A stretch of DNA of 64,000 nt from Pseudomonas putida (GCF_001976065.1 NZ_MNAH01000003.1:124001-188000), one strand, 5' to 3'. Shown: positions 46,385-54,781, counted from the first letter of the stretch. Translations and numbers: made by a program. Notes: a model not told the origin generated them from the letters alone.

Positions 46385-46957
46385 ATGTCCCGCACCTTCC
46401 TTTATGCACGAGTATCCACATCCAACCAGTTCACAGAGAACCAATTGCAGGAAGTGAAATCTGCCGGGTTTGATGTACAGGCGAGCCGTGTGGTGGAGGA
46501 AACCATTTCAGGCAGCATTGCAGCCAAAGAACGCCCCGGCTTTCAGAAGCTGCTTGATCGTATGGAATCTGGAGACGTGTTGATCGTTACCAAGCTAGAC
46601 CGTTTAGGCCGTAACGCCATGGATGTACGCGCTACAGTTGAGCATCTGGAGTCGAGTGGTATACGTGTCCACTGCTTGGCCCTTGGTGGCGTAGACCTCA
46701 CCAGTGCAGCAGGCAAGATGACCATGCAGGTGCTGGGTGCTGTGGCAGAGTTTGAACGTGATCTGCTGATCGAACGTACCCAAGCAGGGTTAGCACGAGC
46801 CAAGACTGAGGGTAAGAAGCTGGGGCGTCCTGAAGCTCTCGACACAACAGCCGATGTGCAACGCCTCAAGGCCAAGGACATGACACAAGCTCAGGTAGCA
46901 GCAGACCTCAAGATTGGTATTGCCACAGTTAAACGCCATTGGAACAAGGTTGTCTGA
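46385..46957 (+). CDS. Serine recombinase (resolvase/invertase family)
   Basis: The 190-residue protein starts with the catalytic-serine block F-L-Y-A-R-V-S-T-S-N-Q (Ser near residue 10), followed by K-L-D-R-L-G-R-N near 70, the E-helix F-E-R-D-L-L-I-E-R-T near 120 and a C-terminal HTH (T-Q-A-Q-V-A-A-D-L-K-I-G-I-A-T-V-K-R about 165-183). It is the size of Tn3-type resolvases. A second recombinase in the island besides the tyrosine integrase suggests mosaic assembly or a dimer-resolution role. Confidence 0.92.
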   Translation: MSRTFLYARVSTSNQFTENQLQEVKSAGFDVQASRVVEETISGSIAAKERPGFQKLLDRMESGDVLIVTKLDRLGRNAMDVRATVEHLESSGIRVHCLALGGVDLTSAAGKMTMQVLGAVAEFERDLLIERTQAGLARAKTEGKKLGRPEALDTTADVQRLKAKDMTQAQVAADLKIGIATVKRHWNKVV

Positions 46958-47222
46958 ACCTCTAGGGGCTCTGAGGGGGCACAGGGTTATTATGAAATTA
47001 CGAACGTTTCTCCTTTGGCTGGTCGCACAGCGTTAAACACCCCTCGCACAAAACCTCACTTTCCAAACCTCACACCCCTCTCACCCCCTCAGCTTATATT
47101 TCCCAATCAAAAATCAAGAACAAGCCCAAGGTGCGTAGCGTTCGCGGCGCGGGGGATAGAAAATCATCCAGCTTTTACCCTGCTACAGTTAGCTCACTGT
47201 GATGGCCTGCCTTGGGTGTCCC

Positions 47223-47594
47223 ATGAGAACGCATACCATAGCGACTACATTAGCTCTAGCCGTGATCCTTCATAGCCCCGGTGCAGCGGCAGACGGCAAT
47301 ACTCTTCTGAGAGACTGTCAATCTACCGTTGAACTGTATGATAGCGATGGTGCTTCAGGAAATGCTTTAAACTCCCAATACTGTCTCGGTTCAATTAATG
47401 CTGTTGGGTCTTTATCAGTTCTGTTGAATGGTGCTATCTCCAAGGAGAAGCAGTTTTGCCTGCCTGGGAATACCACTAATATTCAAATTGCTCGGATTGT
47501 TGTTAAATATATCAATGACCATCCGAACGAAATGCACTATCCTGAAGGCTATCTAGTCATTGGGGCATTCCAAGATGCTTTTCCTTGTAGATAA
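47223..47594 (+). CDS. Rap1a/Tai-type immunity family protein, copy 1 (orphan)
   Basis: A 123-residue exported protein with a signal peptide (about residues 1-24, cut after G-A-A-A). The mature part has L-L-R-D-C, Y-C-L-G-S-I-N, F-C-L-P and D-A-F-P-C-R, four cysteines in the spacing of the Rap1a/Tai family. These are periplasmic proteins that neutralise type VI amidase effectors. No effector gene is present nearby. An upstream GTG at 47199 is open, but the ATG at 47223 gives the better signal peptide. The 265 bases between the resolvase and this gene hold nothing recognisable. Confidence 0.72.
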   Translation: MRTHTIATTLALAVILHSPGAAADGNTLLRDCQSTVELYDSDGASGNALNSQYCLGSINAVGSLSVLLNGAISKEKQFCLPGNTTNIQIARIVVKYINDHPNEMHYPEGYLVIGAFQDAFPCR

Positions 47595-47679
47595 TCGCCT
47601 TGCATGAAGTTTATCTACTATGGTGGGCGGGTAAGATGTTGTCCAATTTATCTCTGTCGAGCTATATAAGGGATAGGCT

Positions 47680-48066
47680 ATGAAGGCTTCAATAATCGCG
47701 GCGATAACCACAGCACTATTAACAGTTCTGCCTGTTTCGGGAGATGTGAAGGCTTCAGAGCTAGACGGCAACGGGCTGTTGCTGCACTGTCAGGCGTTAA
47801 TTAAGTGGAACGAAAGTTATGGTAAGGTTGGCGATCATTTTGATGCAGGCAACTGCCAAGGTGTTCTTGTAGGAACTATGTCATTACTCCCAACAATTGA
47901 TAAAGGGCTTTCGCCTGCTGAGCGGGTATGTATGCCTAATTCTGTTAGTTATGTGCAAGCAGCTCGTATTGTTGTGAAGTGGTTAAAAGAGAATCCCAAG
48001 TATTTAGACGAGCCACCCGGATTGCTAGTAATTCTCGCACTCAGGGGCTTTTATCCCTGCTCATAG
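47680..48066 (+). CDS. Rap1a/Tai-type immunity family protein, copy 2 (orphan)
   Basis: A 128-residue exported protein with a signal peptide (about residues 1-26) and the same core: G-L-L-L-H-C-Q, N-C-Q-G-V-L-V-G, V-C-M-P-N-S-V, A-A-R-I-V-V-K-W-L and G-F-Y-P-C-S. It is clearly paralogous to the gene at 47223 but diverged, so this is an old duplication or two separate acquisitions. It has its own start region 85 bases after the first copy. No cognate effector is in the window. Confidence 0.72.
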   Translation: MKASIIAAITTALLTVLPVSGDVKASELDGNGLLLHCQALIKWNESYGKVGDHFDAGNCQGVLVGTMSLLPTIDKGLSPAERVCMPNSVSYVQAARIVVKWLKENPKYLDEPPGLLVILALRGFYPCS

Positions 48067-48207
48067 TTAGAGTAGTAGTCGCTCAAGCGCACTTTGGCTA
48101 TGAGGTTAGAAAAGTTTTTAGTTGAGGCTGCTTAATTAAATTTTCTTCTGCTACAATGGCCTCTGCCGCGCTATAACAACATAAATTGATCGCTCTAAGG
48201 AAAAGGA

Positions 48208-49566
48208 ATGTCGCACGAAAATCTGCCCTTGGCTGAGAAGGTAAAGAAGACAAGTGCCCGTTGGAATCCTCTGCGGAAGATTGATACTCTGGGTCAGTTC
48301 GATTTCAATACATGTGTGGTGATGCTTGACTCATTGGAAGCCCACAATGTACAAGGGATTTCTCTGGCGGATTTAGAATCGGAAAAGAAATTTGACTTGA
48401 TGAGCTACGCGCGCTACGCGAAAGCTCTTGTTTTGGCCGTGCATGAATACACTCACTTTGTCGACTCAACCTCTACTCTTTGGGGATTGCGGCATCTCAG
48501 GACGCTGAATAGTGCATTTACTTGCGAATTGACAGATGAGTCGAAATTTCATGTGATGCGAACGTGCTACAACCACCTCAAACGGATTAAGCTTCCTGAC
48601 TATTACACAACTGTCACCAAGGAATATGATACTGGCCGTCCATGGCAATGGCGGCCTACTTCTGGTAAACAGTTCCGTCATGATGGAAAGCCGGGTGAGC
48701 GACCGATATTCTTCATCCGCTTCTTCAACGAAAGATGGGAGCCTATTGTTCGTTCTCCGATCTCTACGATATCCCTGCTTGAAACTTGTGCCATGGCTGC
48801 CGAGTTGGATGCCACAGCCTCGTTGATAAAGCGAATTGAGGATGAGGGTGAGCGAACTGTTCAAACTAAGCTGCATGAAAAAGAAACAATGGAGTATCTC
48901 TACAATGAAAATCATACCGAATACTCAGTATGCGCTCATCTAGTAGCCAATAGGTTTAATTCATCTGAGGCAAGCATTAGCTTCTTGGCATCCTCTATTA
49001 TCGCTAGAGTGGTACTAAATTCAAGTGAAAGTGTATACCGATCGATCTTGAGAAATATCCAAACCTTCTACGATGTGGTTGGGTTGCGTAATGGGCAACC
49101 AGAAGCCAAACCAATTCGTCGGGGTTTAGAAAACTACGACCCTGGGGTGTTGTTTTACGTCCTATGCATGAGCATGGATAGAAATTCTCTAGACAATCTG
49201 CAGAGCTTTGGATTATCTCTTGTAACTACACTGTTGCGATTTGGCATTCATTACGAGAAAGATTATGAGGCAACGGCGCTAGTTGAGGGTGCAAGCATTG
49301 CCGTTAAACTGCAATCGAGCCCCAACAAGACTATCGTGAGCATGGCAGCGGCAGGGTTTCATAACTTGACTTATACCCTTGGTAACTATGGTGCAATGAA
49401 TTTGCAGCACATGAATTTGCCACCCGTATTGCTGGGGGATAGTGCCACTCATCATTTCCATGACGTTGAGAAGAACTCTTTAAGCAATATCGATGTTGAT
49501 AAATCATACTATGAAATGCTTGAGGGCCAGCTCCAGATGGAGTTGTTCGGTGACGCCTGTATTTAG
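48208..49566 (+). CDS. Unknown HExxH-containing protein (putative zinc metallopeptidase)
   Basis: A 452-residue soluble protein with no family I recognise. Residues 79-83 read HEYTH within a helix-like stretch (A-K-A-L-V-L-A-V-H-E-Y-T-H-F-V-D), a zincin-type metal site. An E-rich helix, L-L-E-T-C-A-M-A-A-E-L-D-A at 190-202, could give a third ligand as in gluzincins. No signal peptide is seen, so it is cytosolic. Codon use is more AT-rich than the core genes. AAGGAAAAGGA precedes the ATG. It has its own terminator and is followed by the DUF2971/HNH pair. Peptidase activity is a prediction from the motif only. Confidence 0.6.
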   Translation: MSHENLPLAEKVKKTSARWNPLRKIDTLGQFDFNTCVVMLDSLEAHNVQGISLADLESEKKFDLMSYARYAKALVLAVHEYTHFVDSTSTLWGLRHLRTLNSAFTCELTDESKFHVMRTCYNHLKRIKLPDYYTTVTKEYDTGRPWQWRPTSGKQFRHDGKPGERPIFFIRFFNERWEPIVRSPISTISLLETCAMAAELDATASLIKRIEDEGERTVQTKLHEKETMEYLYNENHTEYSVCAHLVANRFNSSEASISFLASSIIARVVLNSSESVYRSILRNIQTFYDVVGLRNGQPEAKPIRRGLENYDPGVLFYVLCMSMDRNSLDNLQSFGLSLVTTLLRFGIHYEKDYEATALVEGASIAVKLQSSPNKTIVSMAAAGFHNLTYTLGNYGAMNLQHMNLPPVLLGDSATHHFHDVEKNSLSNIDVDKSYYEMLEGQLQMELFGDACI

Positions 49567-49610
49567 AATTGCAGCTTCGTGAAGGGGGCTGTGGCTTCCT
49601 TCTGCTGTAT

Positions 49611-49642
49611 GGGCCATTTGCCTTGAGCAATGATGGCCCTTT
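49611..49642 (+). terminator. Terminator after the HExxH gene
   Basis: A two-tier hairpin: outer GGGCCAT (49611-49617) / ATGGCCC (49633-49639) and inner TTGC (49618-49621) / GCAA (49627-49630), followed by a TTTG tract. It separates the HExxH gene from the DUF2971-HNH pair. Confidence 0.65.
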
Positions 49643-49790
49643 GATATTCTCAGGTATGACTGATGGCGTGAAGGGTAGCTTAGGGAGCGTGGTTACGACT
49701 TTACTCAAGTGACAGTGTAAAGCTGTCGAGCCCTCGCGTTTTAGGGCTTATCTGTGCATTTTTGACATTTTCAATAAGGACGATTACAAA

Positions 49791-50750
49791 ATGAGTTTCA
49801 ATGAACAGATTCAGTCTGTGATGTGGGGCGACCTAGATGAAGAGAACGATTTTCCGGCTCAACGCCCGTTGCTCGCTCATTATACTTCCGTAGCAGTACT
49901 AGAAGCGATGATGAGTAACAACGAGATATGGTTTTCTAACCCACTTTACATGAATGATTTGGAAGAGCTTCGTTTTGGCATGGTAGAAGGTGCGCATGCA
50001 TTTCGTACTAGTCAAGAGTTGAAGTCGGCTTTTCAAGATGATCAAGCATTCGATACGATGATGGAGTACTTCAATAATCTATTCGAGGCGTTCGAAACGA
50101 AGCACGCGTTTGATACTTATATCATGTGTTTGGCAAAGCATTCGCCAGAGAACAATGACGGTCTTTTGTCAATGTGGCGTGGATATGGCGCTGGTGGTAG
50201 CGGTGTAGCTATTATATTCGACACCACCAAAATTTCGTTTTCGGAATCTTCCCCTTTTATCATTGGCGCTGTGCACTATGGTACACGTGAAGACCGATTG
50301 GAATGGATTGCAACTAAGATTAAAGGCTTGGCTAAGGTAATAGCCGGGGCAGCACTTAGTGATGAAGAGCTTTTCTATATTGCGTATTATTGGATCGAGC
50401 GCCTGAAAGTTTTCGCACTCTTCACAAAGCACAGTGGTTTTCATGAAGAGCAAGAGTGGCGTATTGTCTATATGAGCGAGCGTGATAAGGGCGAGAAGCT
50501 TAAGGGCATGCTCGGATATGCGATAACTCCAAAGGGGGCTGTCGAGCCGAAACTAAAATTCCAAGTGAAGCCTTTGGAGGGTTTGTTTGGAGAGCACCTT
50601 TCATTAGAAGGTATTGTAGACAGAATTATCCTTGGGCCAACCACTTCGACGATGCTAGCCGCTACTGCCGTCAAACGAATGTTGAGTCATAGGGGAAAAG
50701 ATGGGCTGGCTGAGAAGATCGTAGCTTCGTCTATTCCATTTCGCTCTTGA
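49791..50750 (+). CDS. DUF2971 domain protein
   Basis: A 319-residue protein with the DUF2971 signature: L-L-A-H-Y-T-S (about 27-33), E-I-W-F-S-N-P-L-Y-M-N-D-L-E-E (about 45-60), W-R-G-Y-G-A-G-G-S-G-V-A-I-I-F (about 129-143) and F-H-E-E-Q-E-W-R-I (about 216-224). The biochemical function of the family is not established to my knowledge. The spacing of H-Y, a Y-G-containing loop and a late E-x-E-W recalls ADP-ribosyltransferase-type H-Y-E sites, which is only a suggestion. It is translationally close to the HNH gene, whose ATG is 23 bases on. Confidence 0.75.
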   Translation: MSFNEQIQSVMWGDLDEENDFPAQRPLLAHYTSVAVLEAMMSNNEIWFSNPLYMNDLEELRFGMVEGAHAFRTSQELKSAFQDDQAFDTMMEYFNNLFEAFETKHAFDTYIMCLAKHSPENNDGLLSMWRGYGAGGSGVAIIFDTTKISFSESSPFIIGAVHYGTREDRLEWIATKIKGLAKVIAGAALSDEELFYIAYYWIERLKVFALFTKHSGFHEEQEWRIVYMSERDKGEKLKGMLGYAITPKGAVEPKLKFQVKPLEGLFGEHLSLEGIVDRIILGPTTSTMLAATAVKRMLSHRGKDGLAEKIVASSIPFRS

Positions 50751-50773
50751 CTGCCCGCAGAAGGAGTGATGCG

Positions 50774-51601
50774 ATGGGGGATTTCACCAAGCGATTAACC
50801 GAACGACGCATGCACACTGAGATTGCCCAAGGCTACTGCTTGATTTGCGGTAACTATGGCAGACTCAGTTGGGATCATGTTCCGCCACAGGGAAGCATCA
50901 CGATTACTAAGGTTGAGCAAGTGCATCTAACTGAAGTGATGGGCATTGATCCGATCCCAGTTAAAGGCGTGAAGTCACCTAATGGCAGTAAATTCAAAAC
51001 CATCTGCAAAGCCTGCAACAGCAATCATCTGGGATCAAATGACCAAGAGGTGGCGAGGGTCTATAAGGAACTCACCACACTTGTAGCTCATCACTTTGCT
51101 TACGCCAGTAATCACCTGAATTACGTCACGCTACCATTTGATTCTGTGCGGTTCTGTCGTGCAATGATAGGGCACGTGCTGTCAGCTACAACTGTTGATG
51201 AGTGTAAAAGAGAACCAATAGAGACACCATATTTCACACCGCTGCAAAAGTTTGTTATGGGTGATACTGCCGCCATCGATAGCACTCATGATTTGTATTG
51301 CTGGTTCTATCCTCATCACCATCATCTGAGTGCCAAGATGTTTGCGTTCAAGAATAGAGGAAACATATGCACTATCAGTGTACTCTCATTCTTCCCGCTG
51401 GCATTTTCGATTACCGAAAAGGGTAAAGGAATTTACCCATCAGGGGCCACTAAAGTTGAACTCACTGACGACAGGCTGTATGTGAATTTGTCGTCAGGGC
51501 ATTTCCCATATTCAGGCTTTCCATTTACTGGTTTGTCAGGTGACCAGATGATGTTGATGTCGAGTGCCCAAGCGATTGTTAGCTACCCAATCAAGGATTG
51601 A
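50774..51601 (+). CDS. HNH-type zinc protein, putative nuclease
   Basis: A 275-residue protein whose N-terminus carries C-L-I-C-G (about 22-26), W-D-H-V-P-P (about 33-38) and I-C-K-A-C-N (about 77-82): a treble-clef HNH pattern with two CxxC pairs and the DH of the catalytic strand. The remaining two-thirds has no match that I can see. AGAAGGAG lies 8 bases before the ATG at 50774. It forms an operon with the DUF2971 gene. A role as a nuclease arm of a defence module is possible but unproven. Confidence 0.65.
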   Translation: MGDFTKRLTERRMHTEIAQGYCLICGNYGRLSWDHVPPQGSITITKVEQVHLTEVMGIDPIPVKGVKSPNGSKFKTICKACNSNHLGSNDQEVARVYKELTTLVAHHFAYASNHLNYVTLPFDSVRFCRAMIGHVLSATTVDECKREPIETPYFTPLQKFVMGDTAAIDSTHDLYCWFYPHHHHLSAKMFAFKNRGNICTISVLSFFPLAFSITEKGKGIYPSGATKVELTDDRLYVNLSSGHFPYSGFPFTGLSGDQMMLMSSAQAIVSYPIKD

Positions 51602-51638
51602 CGGCTTGTGTGGTGTGAGGGGTTGGTCGACAGTAACA

Positions 51639-52085
51639 TCATGCCGAAGGTAACCGCGTACACCAAAGCCTCTTGTCTTCAGCGTTTCTGCCCGGCTTCC
51701 AATAAACGTCACCACTCAACTCATTGGGAACCCTGTAGACAATCTTCGTTGTGAGCTTGATGAAGGGGTTCAGAGATCGCAATCGGATGCCGTACCCTTC
51801 ACTCATTACCGATTCCGTGGTGTCAAATTTATAATCCTTGCCGTCCTTCCTGATAATCAGACTTCCCTCAAATGGAAGTCGGCCCTCGTTGTCAGTATTC
51901 TTAAAAGTGGCGTTCACCGTTAGATAACGCGCATCAGCATCGGGCTTTAAAGCGGTGAAGCGATTGCCAGTATCAATGGAGTTACTGAGAGTGCAATCAT
52001 TTACAGTCACGTCGAAATATCCAACTTGCGCCTGCATGCCAACCCGCTTCTCCTCAAGCCCCTTCAGGTAAGTTGTGACATACAT
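51639..52085 (-). CDS. DUF4352-like hypothetical protein
   Basis: A 148-residue beta-rich protein. The pattern Y-L-T-V-N-A-T-F-K-N-T-D-N near residue 55 and D-G-K-D-Y-K-F-D near 80 resembles DUF4352-type immunoglobulin-like domains. No signal peptide is visible from the ATG at 52085. It starts 3 bases after the stop of the upstream gene at 52089, so the two are co-translated. Function unknown. Confidence 0.6.
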   Translation of the reverse strand: MYVTTYLKGLEEKRVGMQAQVGYFDVTVNDCTLSNSIDTGNRFTALKPDADARYLTVNATFKNTDNEGRLPFEGSLIIRKDGKDYKFDTTESVMSEGYGIRLRSLNPFIKLTTKIVYRVPNELSGDVYWKPGRNAEDKRLWCTRLPSA

Positions 52086-52088
52086 GTT

Positions 52089-52544
52089 TTAGGCATTGGT
52101 CGAGGTGTTTGCCATGGAACCTACACGGCATACACCTACGTTGTAGGCGTCCGCTGAAAGTTTTCGCTCTTTAAGCGCAGCTCTCAATGCGGTGTTAGCC
52201 TCATCGAAGTCATGCCCCATCAGCCAACCCATGGATTGCTTGCGGGATAGTTCTTTGAGCCTCATCAAATCAGCGTTGAACTCCTTTCCCTTCCGTTGGG
52301 CATAGAAGTCTCCTAAAACGGTGTCGTTACCAAGAGCAAACCCGAGGGACTCGGCAGTCATCAACGTTTTCTGGACTGAGAAAAGGAACTCATTTTCTTC
52401 TGTAGATAGGCCACTTCCATCAACTAGAACTTTGTCGCAGTCTGGCAGCACCTGCTTATTGGCGTTCTTCTTCGTAGCTGCGATGGATAATCCGGGTACT
52501 GCAAGACAGATCATCAGAGTAATCGCGAAGCGACTGGTACGCAT
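52089..52544 (-). CDS. Exported hypothetical protein
   Basis: A 151-residue protein with a clear signal peptide (about residues 1-23, I-T-L-M-I-C-L-A-V-P-G-L-S-I-A-A) and two cysteines (D-C-D-K and V-C-R-V) that could form a disulfide. The mature part is helical and charged. AAAGGGA stands before the ATG. It is first in a two-gene minus-strand operon at the right end of the island, next to the ffs junction. No family recognised. Confidence 0.6.
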   Translation of the reverse strand: MRTSRFAITLMICLAVPGLSIAATKKNANKQVLPDCDKVLVDGSGLSTEENEFLFSVQKTLMTAESLGFALGNDTVLGDFYAQRKGKEFNADLMRLKELSRKQSMGWLMGHDFDEANTALRAALKERKLSADAYNVGVCRVGSMANTSTNA

Positions 52545-52883
52545 TTCAAATCCCTTTGGACGGCCTTAAGTGATGGCCAAAGCGTATCCAGATGGCACCT
52601 TGCCAACAACAAATTTCACTTGGATATTGATTACGGATGACTCGAATACACCCAGAGGGGTGGGCTGGATGATGCTAGCGTGGGCACGACCGCGATAAAC
52701 CTTAGCCCCCGCCTAGCCCCGGATACTCAACAACGACAACGCAGCTCAATCGGCCGTAATGGCGAGATGAAAATGATCAAGGTAAGATTGCGGACACAGT
52801 CCACCACTTAGGTGTACCTAAACGCTGTCACACTTCGAGATTTTAGACTGACAAATCCTTGTTAAACCAAGGACTTAGAGATA
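52545..52883. other. Right-end island intergenic region
   Basis: About 340 bases between the last island gene and ffs with no supportable gene. A short CCTTG / CAAGG stem-loop at 52857-52872 lies where the ffs transcript would end on the minus strand and may serve as its new terminator. Confidence 0.4.
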
Positions 52884-52996
52884 GGTGGTAACCCCACCAG
52901 CCACACCCCGGCACACAATGTCACCGCTGCGGCTGCTCCCTTCCAGGCCTGACCGGGTTCACGGCTGATCGTTGCGGGGGGACCGATGGGGTCACC
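52884..52996 (-). ncRNA. ffs: 4.5S RNA of the signal recognition particle (intact copy)
   Basis: On the minus strand this 113-base RNA starts GGTGACCCCATCGG and ends GGGGTTACCACC; the two ends pair. The conserved SRP tip is present as GGTCAGGCCTGGAAGGGAGC around 52935-52955, the internal loop and GGAAGGAGCA-type tetraloop region that binds Ffh. The 94 bases 52884-52977 also occur at 41881-41974, so the integrated element restored the 3' part of the gene on insertion. It is essential for membrane-protein targeting. Confidence 0.95.
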
Positions 52997-53028
52997 ATAA
53001 CGACGCTCACCTGACGGCGAGCCGCGCC

Positions 53029-53056
53029 ATTGTACCTATCTGAGACGAAGTTACAA
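53029..53056 (-). promoter_or_regulatory. ffs promoter
   Basis: On the minus strand, TTGTAA (53051-53056) and TACAAT (53029-53034) are spaced by 16 bases. The predicted start near 53022 leaves a leader of about 25 bases before the 4.5S RNA, as expected for a processed precursor. Confidence 0.75.
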
Positions 53057-53164
53057 CCGTTCGAGCGGATTAAAAAATATGAGCGGGTTCAAGGACATGC
53101 AATGGGCTTGAAAATCTCGTAGTGAGTTGGGCGGCGGACCTGATCGTGATCTGTACGCATGACC

Positions 53165-53265
53165 CTGTAGGAGCTGGCTTGCCAGCGAAGGTCGTCAACG
53201 ATAACGCGTGTTAACTGGTTCACCGCACCGCTCTTGCGTTATTCGCCGGCAAGCCAGCGCCTACA
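53165..53265. repeat. REP pair, RAYT-array family
   Basis: A forward TGTAGGAGCTGGCTTGCC and an inverted GCCGGCAAGCCAGCGCCTAC face each other across about 45 bases. It lies just after the 3' end of the DUF1989 gene. Confidence 0.88.
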
Positions 53266-54112
53266 TTTCCCAATCCGCCTTGGCAATCTGCAACCCATGC
53301 AACCCCTTGTACGACGCTCGCTCCGGCTGACTCCAGCCTTCGAGCAACGCATCGTCCAGTCGATAGATCTCCACCCCCAGCGGCCGGCACACGCTCAGCG
53401 GGTCCTGGGCATCCGGCCCCCACATGGCCAGCGACAGATCACCACCCGGGCAGGTCGACAAGGCACAGAGCAAATCAATCTCGGCGAAGAACTCCAGGTA
53501 ATCGCCCTTCTGCGCCGGACAGGCCTTCATGAAGTACATGTCGTCATGATTGAGCCCCGTGCACTGGAAAATGTTCAACACGTCATGCACGTCGAATTCG
53601 GTCAAGCCGTGGGGCAGTACCGCGCGGGTCAGGTTGGAATGACAGTGATGATGGAAGTCCTCGCCGGTGAGCATTTTGTTCACGTACGGGTCACAACGGG
53701 TACCCAGCAAGTCGTGCAGGCGCCCGCCATGTTCATCGATGCCGTACGCGGCGAGGCTGTCGTCGGTGATGGTCACCAGCGGCCGCAAAAAAGGCAGGTT
53801 CGACCAGAGTCGGTCGTGGGTGCTGACATGCGCGCCCTGCAATTGCCGGGTGCGCGCTGCCCACAAGCGTTCGCGCGGATCGTTGGCATTCCAGACATTG
53901 AAATCCCCCACTTGTGGCCCGACCGGCGTGGTGACGCGAAACACATGCCCAGCCGGGACCTTCCAGGCACGGCCTGTGCGAATCGGCACTTCGAACGACT
54001 CGATCAGGGTGCGCCCGTCCTTCGCGTCGCGAACCCGCTCGTAGAAGGCCTTGTCCACCTGCAAGGCCGAGCCTTTGCTGACTTGATAGGCCGCCGGATA
54101 GTCTTTGTACAT
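53261..54112 (-). CDS. DUF1989 family protein (urea carboxylase-associated type)
   Basis: A 283-residue protein of the DUF1989/urea-carboxylase-associated family, with G-D-F-N-V-W-N near residue 68, H-H-H-C-H-S-N near residue 153 and D-V-L-N-I-F-Q-C-T-G near residue 177. The conserved H-C-H and cysteines suggest a metal site. Relatives are linked to urea, guanidine or amino-acid breakdown. GAGGAA precedes the ATG. It follows the GntR regulator by 15 bases, so that regulator probably controls it. Confidence 0.82.
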   Translation of the reverse strand: MYKDYPAAYQVSKGSALQVDKAFYERVRDAKDGRTLIESFEVPIRTGRAWKVPAGHVFRVTTPVGPQVGDFNVWNANDPRERLWAARTRQLQGAHVSTHDRLWSNLPFLRPLVTITDDSLAAYGIDEHGGRLHDLLGTRCDPYVNKMLTGEDFHHHCHSNLTRAVLPHGLTEFDVHDVLNIFQCTGLNHDDMYFMKACPAQKGDYLEFFAEIDLLCALSTCPGGDLSLAMWGPDAQDPLSVCRPLGVEIYRLDDALLEGWSQPERASYKGLHGLQIAKADWEM

Positions 54113-54127
54113 GGCACAGTTCCTCGA

Positions 54128-54781
54128 TCAGTGATGGGAAGCAGGGGCAAGCATTTGCAACAGCAAGTGTTCGGAATCATCGAGATACAGGTTCATGGCC
54201 TCTGCGGCCCCGCGCCGGTCACCCTCAGCGAGCAACTCATGGATCTGCCGATCGCGAGCCAGCCAGGGCGCCTGGAATCGTGATTCATCGGGGGCGGTGC
54301 AGAACACCAGGCGTAACTGCGCGACGACGTTAGTGAAGAACTCGTCAAACAACGTACTGTGTAACAGCCCGACGATATGCTGGTGAAAGGCCAGGCCATG
54401 GGTGCCGACGGCGCGCCAGTCCTCGCGCTCCCGGGCCAACTCGGCGGCCTCCAGGGCCTGGCGCATGCGGTCGGACTGGCACTCGCGCAGGGGCCGAGCG
54501 GTACTGATGGCCTGCAACTCGAGCGTGCGGCGAACCTGGAACAGGTCTCGCACATCCTCGATCCCCAACCGGCGAACCATCACCCCCTTGTTGCGCACAT
54601 AGCGGGTCAGCCCCTCCTGCCCCAAGCGATGCAGGGCCTCGCGAATGGTGTTGCGCGAAGCGTTGTAGGCGGTCACCAGATCGCTTTCCACCAACGCCAT
54701 GCCCGGCAGCAAGCGCCCACCAATGATGTCGCCTCGTAACTCCAGAGTGATCTGATCGGCCAGTGACAGTCCGCTGCTCAT
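54128..54781 (-). CDS. GntR-family transcriptional regulator (FCD/FadR subfamily)
   Basis: A 217-residue regulator with an N-terminal winged helix (D-L-V-T-A-Y-N-A-S-R-N-T-I-R-E-A-L-H-R-L, about 33-52) and an FCD ligand domain (about 75-210, with a metal-binding histidine in F-H-Q-H and a late D-R-Q-I-H). FCD regulators usually respond to organic acids and repress adjacent catabolic genes. It forms an operon with the DUF1989 gene and is divergent from a TetR gene 174 bases away. Confidence 0.9.
   Translation of the reverse strand: MSSGLSLADQITLELRGDIIGGRLLPGMALVESDLVTAYNASRNTIREALHRLGQEGLTRYVRNKGVMVRRLGIEDVRDLFQVRRTLELQAISTARPLRECQSDRMRQALEAAELAREREDWRAVGTHGLAFHQHIVGLLHSTLFDEFFTNVVAQLRLVFCTAPDESRFQAPWLARDRQIHELLAEGDRRGAAEAMNLYLDDSEHLLLQMLAPASHH

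Noticed and set aside
47015..47275. An 86-codon frame overlapping the first Rap1a/Tai gene
   Set aside because: No ribosome site and it overlaps the signal peptide region of a better-supported gene.
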